Origin: Symbiodinium natans
Taxonomy: Eukaryota; Sar; Dinophyceae; Suessiales; Symbiodiniaceae
Assembly (NCBI GenBank): GCA_905221605.1
Contig: CAJNDS010002149.1
Coordinates: 291,972-353,971 of the forward strand
Direction of reading: 5' to 3'
Length of the DNA stretch: 62,000 nt
The notes under the pieces are model-generated. The model did not search any database. It worked only from the letters and a program-made list of their open reading frames with translations, and had not been told where the DNA came from. Below, piece by piece: positions 54,313 to 62,000 of this stretch. A program made the translations under genes and the position numbers. Positions within the stretch are counted from its first letter, which is position 1; each line of letters begins with the position of its first letter.

Positions 54313-54463
54313 GGCCTAGGCTTTCTCGCCCTTACTAACCTAGGCCCCAGAAACTCATGCCGCAGCAGCACTGAGCTCCTGTTGGCCCCGTTTGCTGACC
54401 TGGCTTTCTCGCACTTACTCACCAGGGAGGGGAACCAGCTTTCTCGCTCTTACTAACTGGTTC
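54313..54463 (+). repeat. Three constant-core hairpins, unit 1
   Basis: Core CTTTCTCGCnCTTACTmA at 54321-54338, 54404-54421 and 54439-54456. Arms differ but are self-complementary: GGCCTAGG with CCTAGGCC, CCTGG with CCAGG, GAACCAG with CTGGTTC. Confidence 0.9.
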
Positions 54464-55348
54464 AACCTCAGCGGCTCCAGAGGAACCCATACCACTTGCA
54501 CGCAGGGAGGGCTTGGTTGATTTGGGCATCTCAGTTTGGCAGGCTTCAGGCACCGAGCCACAGCCTTTAACCTCCACATCTGGTGCCTCTGGCTGTCCGT
54601 CAGCCCAAGCTTTGGTCCCTAACAACAACGCCTGCCGCTAGGCTTCCTCCTGGATGGGCTTGCACCACCCGGAGAAAAACAAAAACACCCTGCAGGTACA
54701 AACAAAGGAAGCACTCGGCAGGCCAAACACGGGTAACCCCAAACTGATGCAGGGAAATGCCCTAAACCTCATACGGTCGGCGTACTAGGATCCTCGTCCG
54801 TTCCTGCCACACCTCAGCGCGCTACCCTCCCCTCATCAACCTGTGAGGATCAACAGGGACCGGTTCTAACGTTTTCCTTTCGTGCGCTGTGTTTGCGAGA
54901 ACCCCGTGTTGGGCCTGTGAGTACCCACAAGCACCTGAGCCCAAAAACCCGGTCAAGCGGTCTGCTGCACAGACCGAGCAAGGGGGCCGAACCGGTGTCA
55001 GGCTGAACATAAGCCGCGTCGAGGCGGCCTGTCCTGCAGGGTGTCCCTCGGACCAGCTGCGAACATGATCCGACGGATGGATCTGGGTACGTGCCGGGAC
55101 TGAGCACTCGTCTGCTTGCATGCTTACAGCCTGCATCCTTATGCAATCATTTCACGGTCCTATTCCATGCAATATTCTCTTGGTGCCCTGCTGGCACTCT
55201 CAGTCTGGAAAGCGGACTCACTGGGTCTGTCACTGGTTGAAAGGGGGAAGCTGCACCCGTATACTGGATTCCGAAGGGTGAGCATCTCTCCCTTGATTCT
55301 GGCAGGGCATACGCTCCTGCAATTTGGGTGGGTTGGGGCCGTATTAGG

Positions 55349-56249
55349 TCAGACCTCCCAGGGGATGTCTTCCAAGTCTTCAAAGCCACACACAAGCCAA
55401 TCACTGCTGCATGCTTCTTCTGGGGAGTCTAGATCCTGATAACACCCTTCCTCAAGGAAGGTCCAGCCATGTGCGCTGGCTGCAGAAGACAGCGGCGCCA
55501 GCGAAGGCTCTACGGGCTCCGTACCTTGGTGACCTAACTGACTCAAGTCAGCAAGGGAGGCATCGTCCAGCAACACCTGTCTCCTGACTGCTTGATCAAA
55601 GCTCGGCCAGCTCCACGTGCACTCCAGGAAGTTTTCAAGACAAAGGGCACAGTGGAGCTCGATGCGTCTTCCATCCTCTCCATACAAGATCGCTGGTTGC
55701 CTTTCCCCAGGACCAGGCACGAAGTTGAGGTTATGGGTTGGAATGCTACCACAGCCAGTGCAATTAAAGTTTAAAAGGCGAAGCCACTGCACGGGCGGGT
55801 CGCCTCCCGTTCCCCCGTGGAGCTCTGCTGGGTCTTCCATGCATCTCCATTGCCCACAAGGTCCGGCTCTTACTGTTTTGCCGGATTTGCTGGTGCGAAC
55901 AGAATACACGCTGCTGTCCTCTGAGAGGAGCAGCCACTCTTTCCGGCCCTTGTGAAACCAGCGAAAGCAGAGTGCTTGGTGTAAAGTCCTGCCTTGGCTG
56001 GAACCACAATTGGCTCTATGGGCCCAAGTTCGCTCTGCACTTGCCAGGTTGCTCGAGCATCTTACCTGGTCTTCCAAGGCTGGAGAAACTCCACAGCCGG
56101 CTGTAAGAGGACTCGCATAAGGGAAGAGTTCCCCAAGCCGGGCTGCTTCGCCCTCCAGTCGGGCCGTGCCTTCTATCTGGCTCTCTGCATCGCAAGTTGG
56201 GTGAGATGACTCCAACCCATCACTTGCTGGCAACAGGTGCTCTGGACAT
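55349..56249 (-). pseudogene. Block 3 unknown ORF, unit 1 (5' frameshift)
   Basis: Same protein as at 57813-58730. A 17-nt deletion near 56232 relative to unit 2 puts the matching ATG (56249) out of frame with the rest. From residue ~23 on it is open to the end and about nine in ten residues match unit 2. Contains CFRWFHKGRKEWLLL, NFNCTGCGSIP, HCALCLENFL and RRQVLLDDASLADL. No known family. Confidence 0.5.
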
Positions 56250-56798
56250 GGCTCAAATGAAGGCTGTGAAAAAGCAGGCCTGGTACCCAAAGCAGCTAGG
56301 GGACTCGAGGCTGGTTCACACAGCTACCGCTCTGCTACCTGTGCACCCCTCCGGGGTTGAGCCGAGATCTTGAGCCAGTCACATATATCACTCGAAAGCG
56401 GACTGCGTCGCTAGCCAGGTTAGGCTCTTCGGAACCGAAGTTCCGGGAAGTATTAACAAAGCACTAAAGAAACTCTCGAGGTGACCTTGGCCTGCTTAAC
56501 ACGGCCGAACTATGTGCAGGATCACCGAGAGAAAGCATTGAGGGCTTAACCAGTTCCGCGAGAAGCTCGGCGGCCAACGGCTACTCACTGGTTTGGCACT
56601 GTACAAAGCCCTAGGCAATTGTTCTGCAGGTTGAACTGCCTGGTCTGTACTGCCTACCCTATAAGCCCTGCCTGTACAGGGGAGAAACTCACCCATTCGG
56701 CTCTCTCAGAAAAGGCAGAAGGTCTGGAACCGACACACGGGCTATGCCTGTACGAACTGCAGACAAGTGGATTGGCAAAGTCGCCAACCTCCGGGGCA

Positions 56799-56935
56799 GG
56801 CCTAAGCTTTCTCGCTCTTACTCACTTAGGCCCCAGAAACCCATGCCGCCTGTTTGCCCCATATGCTGACCTGGTTTTCTCGCACTTACTCACCAGGTAG
56901 GAGGAACCAGCTTTCTCGCTCTTACTCGCTGGTTC
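56799..56935 (+). repeat. Three constant-core hairpins, unit 2
   Basis: Cores at 56807-56824, 56875-56892 and 56911-56928. Arms GGCCTAAG with CTTAGGCC, ACCTGG with CCAGGT, GAACCAG with CTGGTTC. Compared with unit 1, the first hairpin changed G to A on one arm and the paired C to T on the other. Confidence 0.9.
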
Positions 56936-57812
56936 GACCCCAGCGGCTCCAGAAGAACCCACACCACTTGCACGCAGGGAGGGCTTGGTTGATTTGGGCA
57001 TCACAGTTGGGACGGCTTTCGGGCACCGAGCCACAGCCTTTAACCTCCGCAATCTGGTGCCACTGGCTGTCCGTCAGCCTAAGTTATGGTCCCTAACAAA
57101 CAACGCCTGCCGCTAGGCATTCTCCTGGCTGGGCTTGCACCAACAGGAGAAAAACAACACACCCTGCAGGAAAAACAAAGGAAATCCTCGGCAGGCCAAA
57201 CACGGGTAACCCCAAACTGATGCCGGGCAGCTTGCCCTCGGCCACAACCGGCCGGAAAGTACTAGGATCCACGTCCGTTCCCCAACATCTCAGCGCGCAC
57301 CCTCCCCTCATCAACCAGTGAGGATCTTCAGGGTCCGTTATCCTTTCGGGCGCTGTGTTTGCGAGAACCCCGTGTTGGGCCTGTGGAAGACCCGCAAGCT
57401 CCTGAGCCCGAAAACCCGGTCCAGCGGTCTGCTCAACAGACCGAACAAGGGGGCCAAACCGGTGTCAGGCTGTACTGAAGCCACATCAAGGCGGCTTGTC
57501 CTGCAGGGTGACCAACGGAACGACTGCGAATATTCCGATGGATGGATCTGGGTATGTGCCGGGACTGAGCACTTGCTTGCTTGCATTCTTACACCTGCAA
57601 CCTTATGCGATCAAGGCATGATCCAATTCTATGCAAGATTCTCTTTGGTGCCCTGAGGCACTCACAGTTTGGGAACGGACTCGAAAGACCGTCACTGATT
57701 GAAACGGGGAGAAGCCTCACCCTGGGTGAAATGATTCCGGAGGAGAGAGTCTCGCCCTTGATTCTGGCAGGGCAAAGCTCCTGCAATTTGGGTGGGTTGG
57801 GGCTGTAGTAGG

Positions 57813-58730
57813 TCAGACCTCCCATGGGATGTCTTCCAAATCTTCAAAGCCACACACTTGCCAATCACTGCTGCATGCTTCTTCTGGGGAGTCTGGATCC
57901 TGAGAACACCCTTCCTCAAGGAAGGTCCAGCCATGTGCGCTGGCTGCAGAAGACAGCGGAACCAGCGAAGGCTCTGCGGGCTGCGTAACTTGGTGACCTA
58001 ACTGACGCAAGTCAGCAAGGGAAGCGTCGTCCAGGAACACCGGTCTCCTAACTGCTTGGTCAAAACTCGGCCAGCTCCACGTGCAAGCTAGAAAGTTTTC
58101 AAGACAGAGGGCACAGTGGAGCTCGATGCGTCTTCCATCCTCTCCGTGCAAGATCGCTGGTTGCCTTTTCCCAGGACTTGGCACGAAACTGAGGTTATGG
58201 GTTGGAATATTACCACAGCCAGTGCAGTTAAAGTTTAACAGGCGAAGCCACTGCACGGGCGGGTCGCCCCCCGTTCCCCCGTGGAGCTCTGCTGGGTCTT
58301 CCATGCATCGCCATTGCCCACAAGGTCCGGATCTGACTGTTTTGCCGGATTTACTGGTGCGAACAAAATACACGCTGCCATCCTCTGAGAGGAGCAGCCA
58401 TTCTTTCCGGCCCTTGTGAAACCAGCGAAAGCAGAGTGCTTGGTGGAAAGTCCTGCCTTGGCTGGAGCCACAATTGGCTCTATGGGCCCAAGTTCGCTCT
58501 GCACTTGCCAGGCTGCTCGAGCAACTTACCTGGTCTTCCAAGGCTGGAGAAACTCCACAGCCGGCTGTAAGAGGACTCGCATAAGGGAAGAGTTCCCCAA
58601 GCCGGGCTGCTTCGCCCTCCAGTCGGGCCGTGCCTTCTTTCTGGCTCTCTGCATCGCAAGTTGGGTGAGAAAACTCCAACCCGTCACTTGCTGGCAGTGA
58701 GGATCTCGACTGCACAGGTGCTCTGGACAT
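57813..58730 (-). CDS. Block 3 unknown protein, intact copy
   Basis: 305 codons, ATG start (MSRAPVQSRSSLPASDG). The middle has basic/aromatic text CFRWFHKGRKEWLLLSEDG and SKSGKTVRSGPCGQWRC, then paired cysteines NFNCTGCGNIP and HCALCLENFL that could bind zinc. Acidic C-terminal end (SSDWQVCGFEDLEDIPWEV). No match to a known family that I can name. Retained open frame in two diverged copies suggests it was translated. It is followed, in transcription direction, by the hairpin-rich region. Confidence 0.55.
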   Translation of the reverse strand: MSRAPVQSRSSLPASDGLEFSHPTCDAESQKEGTARLEGEAARLGELFPYASPLTAGCGVSPALEDQVSCSSSLASAERTWAHRANCGSSQGRTFHQALCFRWFHKGRKEWLLLSEDGSVYFVRTSKSGKTVRSGPCGQWRCMEDPAELHGGTGGDPPVQWLRLLNFNCTGCGNIPTHNLSFVPSPGKRQPAILHGEDGRRIELHCALCLENFLACTWSWPSFDQAVRRPVFLDDASLADLRQLGHQVTQPAEPSLVPLSSAASAHGWTFLEEGCSQDPDSPEEACSSDWQVCGFEDLEDIPWEV

Positions 58731-58857
58731 GGCTCAAATGAAGGCTGTGATAAACAGGCCTGGTACCCAAAACAGTTAGGGGACTCGAGGCTGGTTCACA
58801 CAGCTACCGCTCTGCTACCTGTGCACCCCACCGGGGTTGAGCCGAGACCTTGAGCCA

Positions 58858-59114
58858 GTCACATATATCACTCGAAAGCGGGCCACGTCGCTAGCCAATT
58901 AGGCTCTTCGGGACCAAAATCCCGGAAGTATAGGTGAAACGTGAGAACAACTACTCTCGGGAATGCCTTGGCCTGCTAAACACGGCCGTGCTTGTGAAGG
59001 CATCCGAGATGTTACGGAAAGAGCTACGGGCAGGGAGAACCTCACCATCCCTCAGAGTCTTTACAGACTTGACAAGATTCTCGCCGCAGCTCAGGGAGAA
59101 ACTCACCTTCTGGC
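58858..59114 (-). repeat. Third copy of the block 3 3' end
   Basis: Begins with the same GTCACATATATCACTCG and the first two hairpins, then diverges after about 59010. It forms the 3' end of the RNase H/kinase-like element to its right, showing that two different element types share a 3' end. Confidence 0.8.
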
Positions 59115-59943
59115 TCATCGCATATCACTGAAACAGGGCCCTCCCGAGTCGATAATGCCCTGTTCGCTGAGATGGCTCCAGAAGGGCTGACACTCCATTA
59201 ACAGCGTTTCCGCGCACCACCTAGGGTACACGCCAACGTGTCTGAGCTTGTCGCGAAGCCAGCCTTGGCGTGAAGGGCTGAAATCCGCCACAAGCGACCA
59301 AAAGCCTGTCCAGCTGTGTTTGGCTTCTTTTCCTTCCCATGTCCATTCGTTCGTGTCGAAGAAAATGAGCCTCGGATGGGGGGAATTTGCCGTGGTACGA
59401 CTCACGGCTACATTTAGCGGTCCCAAATCGCGGAGGGTCCACCCTTCAGCTCGAAGATAGGCCAAAATGATGGCCATGTAGCACAAGAACTGGAAGCAAC
59501 TCTGGCTTCCAGCGCCGAATCGGGTGAGAACCTCAACCCCTGGAACACATCGCTCCTGCAGCGACATGTAAAATGGAAACACCTGCTCTCCACCCTGCCA
59601 CAGCAAGGCGGATGCGCACAAGCCCATACCAGTAGACCTTCGCCGTTAACCGGGGAAAGATATTACTGATGCGCTCCTCTTCGGCTTGGCTTTCATCCGA
59701 AAATTTCCACACCAGGGGAGCCGATTCGGCTACATAGGCTACTCGCGTACGGCCGAACATGAGCATAGTCAGATCCATGGTGTCCCGAACATGGAGGCTG
59801 TGGGTGATGTCATGGATCATGACTAGGTTGACAGGAAGATAGTGCAGAGGTTCCTTTGGCTTGCCGCGGTGTGCCTTCCACTGGCCTTGAAAGTGGAACG
59901 CGGCTTCCTGTGGGTCTGCCCTCTGACGCTCGTCTGCTGCCAC
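59115..59943 (-). pseudogene. Kinase-like domain of block 3 element (frameshifted)
   Basis: Two frames. 59943-59625: HYLPVNLVMIHDITHSLHV, then GRTRVAYVAES and PLVWKFSDE, reminiscent of a nucleotide loop and an ATP-binding Lys. 59627-59115 after a shift near 59620: MAIILAYLRAEGWTLRDLGP, NVAVSR, then LIFFDTNEW, matching a catalytic loop RDxxPxN and a DxN in place of DFG. The parallel motif DVANW occurs in the block 1 domain. It follows RNase H and a basic linker as in block 1. It retains more catalytic-loop residues than block 1 but is broken by a frameshift. Confidence 0.5.
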
Positions 59944-60545
59944 TGCGACGTTTCTTCCTGAACTAGTCGCTCTAACTGTCTGAGGGTTTGCTTCGGATGC
60001 TTGGTTGTCCTGGGGCCACCCTGAGCTCTCGGGAAAGCTTGCGGGGTCAAGAAGAGAGGTGAGATCCTCAACCTCCGCGTGGGCGACAGGGCGCCCAGAT
60101 TCATTGAGGAGGAGTTTGGCAGAGGAGCCGCATTTCGGGAGAGAACCTCTTCCCTTCTGTGCCCGCTTGAATCAGAGGAGCTTCTTAACTTGACCCTTCG
60201 TTCCCAGGGGGAAAGCTGATCGGAGCGCCACTCCTGGGTTGCATCCGAAGGATCTTTGGGCACTTCTTCCTCCTGGCCTCGCCTGCTTGGCGGAGGAGCA
60301 GGTGGTGTAGGGCGAGGTGTTGAGTTCGCCCGGAAACGCGCATCGCTTTCCGCTAAGGCAAGATGCCTAGCATGGCTCCTTGCTTTACTCCTGGAGATCG
60401 AGCCGGGGCTTTTTGTAGGGAGATCTCGCGCGCTTCTTTCCATGTTCACCTCCCATGCTGCATCCAGCTCTTCTTGTGGCAATCTTGATTGCTTGCCTTT
60501 GAGGCCTTTGGATTTGCCGTGTCCTTTCTTCCATCCTTTTCCCAT
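59823..60545 (-). CDS. Basic linker ORF of block 3 element
   Basis: 240 codons from ATG (MGKGWKKGHGKSKGLKGKQ). Very basic start, then disordered Arg/Ser/Pro-rich text and a short helix TLRQLERLVQEETSQW. The last ~40 codons run out of frame into the kinase-like part (frameshift near 59940). The ATG lies 3 nt after the RNase H stop. Counterpart of the proline-rich linker in block 1. Confidence 0.45.
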   Translation of the reverse strand: MGKGWKKGHGKSKGLKGKQSRLPQEELDAAWEVNMERSARDLPTKSPGSISRSKARSHARHLALAESDARFRANSTPRPTPPAPPPSRRGQEEEVPKDPSDATQEWRSDQLSPWERRVKLRSSSDSSGHRREEVLSRNAAPLPNSSSMNLGALSPTRRLRISPLFLTPQAFPRAQGGPRTTKHPKQTLRQLERLVQEETSQWQQTSVRGQTHRKPRSTFKASGRHTAASQRNLCTIFLST

Positions 60546-60548
60546 AGC

Positions 60549-62000
60549 TCACTTCCGAAAAGAGAGAGCGGTTTGTGTCAGGCCATCCTTTTTTGCTTTG
60601 GCTTTAATTTTTGCTTTAGGCTTGGGAAAAGCGGGTGTGGTCTGAGGAGGCAAAGGAGGAATCTGAGGGAGAGACTCTCCTGTGCTGCTACTTGCCACTG
60701 CTTCACATACACTAGTGTTTGAAGGCACAACGGCTGCGGGATGGGGCGAGCAACTCTGCCTCAAGCCGAAGAAGGCTTTCACGCCAGCCTTGGGGTCTAG
60801 GCTTCTTTTTTGGGCTTCTTGGAATTTGCTGTTAGGCTTCTTGCAGACCTGGCTGCACCTACCTTGACATCCCGGTTTGGCCTTTAGGATTCTGACAGCT
60901 TGGAAAGCGCCACACTTTTTGCATACCACTGACTCTCCAAGGTTGATCATGTGGTGAGACACATGAAAGCCCCACGGAGTCGAGGTGGGCACAGGCAGAC
61001 TCTGGCACGGGAACTGAAGAACGTGCACAACCACCTCATGCGGATCGACTTGTTGCACGTAAAGCCCGCACCCTTCGCACTTGATGCACAGGTTGTTGGT
61101 GCTTTCTCCGCTAGAGATTTTCCAATTGTGCATGGTCTGAGGATTCGCCTCCTTGACTGCATGCAAAAGAAGCTGTTTTTTATTGGGTCCTTTTTTGGAG
61201 GGAGGCGCGACCTTGGCCTTAGCCTTCCTCTCAAATTTGACCTCATTTGCTGAGGGCAGCGGGCAGTTGGCGAGGAGGAACTCAGCTCGCTTTCCTAAGA
61301 AAGTGGAGATCTCTCGTGCAGTGCTGTCAATTTGCTTGACGTTTGCCACATGCTCTTGTGACAGAATGTCTTTGGCCTTCTGACCGCACAGCCAGTCTGC
61401 ATGTCTGTTGGCTTCCCAGGCCCATAAGGAGCCGGTGCCATGCCTGGCTGCGTGCTCCTCTTTGGTTAAGTGCCCTTTTGTCCAGACCGGTTTTAATCTA
61501 TTACGGTCATCCTGACCTGCGGTCCATATACTAGGCCAAAGGAAATGGGCGTTGGGGTTTTTAAGTCTGGTGAGCGCAATTTTGCTATCGCAGGCAACAA
61601 AATTGTTTTGGTTGGACAGGCCCAAAAGGAAGTCAAGTGCCTTTGACTCGGCGTCATTGACCGTGAAACCTACCTGAAGGGCCCCCGCCGCATACCCCAC
61701 AATCTTGTAGGCCGGATCCGGCTCCGGGCCTTGCCAGCAGCATGCCGGCAGATGGCCATCCTTGCGCTGTATGGCAACTAAGCTCCAGGTTGCCATTCTG
61801 AGCCTGGGATCGGAGGCCTGTGGTCCTCCTGATCCGTCTGTACCAAACCAGACTGGTTGGCAGCTCTGTGCCGCTTCTTCAAGGTTTCCTTCAACACGGG
61901 TTTCAAGGATCAAGGGAGGGTGGTCAGGGTGCTTGGTAAGCGGGGCGGGGACTAGCCCTCTCAGCCAGAAACATTCTGGTGCATCCACCCTACTCCTCCA
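60549..62000 (-). CDS. Ribonuclease H and zinc-binding part of a retroelement (runs off window)
   Basis: Open to the window edge; the true N-terminus, presumably RT, lies beyond it. RNase HI residues are complete: FGTDGSGG with Asp51, NDAESKALDFLL with Glu114, ACDSKIALTRL with Asp134, the WTKGH His loop at 169-173 and NRHADWL with Asp198 (numbering from 61988). After it are CxxC pairs CIKCEGCGLYV and CKKCGAFQAV with a later CQGRCSQVC, a likely zinc-binding region. It removes the RNA strand during element copying. Intact over its visible length. Confidence 0.8.
   Translation of the reverse strand, partial: WRSRVDAPECFWLRGLVPAPLTKHPDHPPLILETRVEGNLEEAAQSCQPVWFGTDGSGGPQASDPRLRMATWSLVAIQRKDGHLPACCWQGPEPDPAYKIVGYAAGALQVGFTVNDAESKALDFLLGLSNQNNFVACDSKIALTRLKNPNAHFLWPSIWTAGQDDRNRLKPVWTKGHLTKEEHAARHGTGSLWAWEANRHADWLCGQKAKDILSQEHVANVKQIDSTAREISTFLGKRAEFLLANCPLPSANEVKFERKAKAKVAPPSKKGPNKKQLLLHAVKEANPQTMHNWKISSGESTNNLCIKCEGCGLYVQQVDPHEVVVHVLQFPCQSLPVPTSTPWGFHVSHHMINLGESVVCKKCGAFQAVRILKAKPGCQGRCSQVCKKPNSKFQEAQKRSLDPKAGVKAFFGLRQSCSPHPAAVVPSNTSVCEAVASSSTGESLPQIPPLPPQTTPAFPKPKAKIKAKAKKDGLTQTALSFRK

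Larger units (their letters stand above)
53886..56377 (-). repeat. Block 3 unit 1
   Basis: First of two full tandem units. Same order as unit 2: hairpin region at the left (53886-54470), spacer, then the unknown ORF (55349-56249). Length 2492. At its right end is the minus-strand word TGGCTCAAG (56369-56377). Overall very similar to unit 2, with small indels. Confidence 0.9.
56378..58857 (-). repeat. Block 3 unit 2
   Basis: 2480 bp between identical GTCACATATATCACTCG boundaries. On the minus strand it starts TGGCTCAAG (58849-58857) and ends GATATATGTGAC. Carries the intact unknown ORF and the same hairpin set as unit 1. Confidence 0.9.

Overview
The window looks like nuclear DNA of a dinoflagellate, most likely a Symbiodinium-type alga. 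Four things point there: a relic of the dinoflagellate trans-spliced leader (23946-23966, minus strand), degenerate TTTAGGG-type telomere-like stretches, long intronless retroelement ORFs of kinds typical of dinoflagellates, and one-directional gene order. It is not bacterial: there are no operons with ribosome binding sites and no tRNA or rRNA genes that I could see. The genus is an inference.

Layout. (1) 1-14.2 kb: gene-poor DNA with AT-rich sequence, many tandem repeats and telomere-like tracts. It holds one clear intact gene, a GT90/CAP10-type glycosyltransferase (4361-5731, minus), and two or three possible exons. (2) 14.25-24.8 kb: 'block 1', a minus-strand retroelement lying between two (TAC)n microsatellites. 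From its 5' end it carries the spliced-leader relic, a zinc-ribbon/coiled-coil ORF, a reverse transcriptase (RT), an RNase H end, a proline-rich linker, a kinase-like domain and a hairpin-rich 3' region. The 3' part is present in two long copies and one short copy. (3) 24.8-25.4 kb: a small inverted-repeat element inside the (TAC)n DNA. (4) 25.75-43.7 kb: 'block 2', about 18 kb between two further (TAC)n tracts, with some ten minus-strand intronless ORFs. It starts with an APE-type endonuclease and an RT protein that continues into zinc fingers and a ubiquitin-specific-protease (USP) domain. A protein kinase and several proline-rich, coiled-coil or zinc-finger ORFs follow. (5) 44.2-52.3 kb: a compositionally different segment with broken minus-strand ORFs (an RT-like protein with YVDN, unknown proteins, a dioxygenase-like protein). 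These abut a GC-rich plus-strand cassette: a peptidase S74 tail-fibre-like protein, an rve-type integrase and a second dioxygenase-like ORF. (6) 52.3-53.9 kb: tandem repeats and two long inverted-repeat elements. (7) 53.9-62 kb: 'block 3', tandem 2.48-kb units with a conserved unknown ORF and structured, covarying hairpins, followed by the 3' end of another RNase H plus kinase-like retroelement that runs off the window.

How the parts relate. Most coding sequence belongs to retroelements. Two unrelated-looking elements (blocks 1 and 3) place a kinase-like domain after RNase H, and block 2 has a separate, better-conserved protein kinase and an RT-fused USP. These may be ways to act on host regulation; that is inference. 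The strongest unexpected signal is structural: each block has its own family of short palindromes. Block 1 has a constant GGAGG/CCTCC stem with variable loops. Block 2 has a constant CAGTG centre with variable self-complementary arms. Block 3 has a constant 18-nt core with covarying arms. Blocks 1 and 2 both sit between (TAC)n arrays, which suggests microsatellite-targeted insertion.
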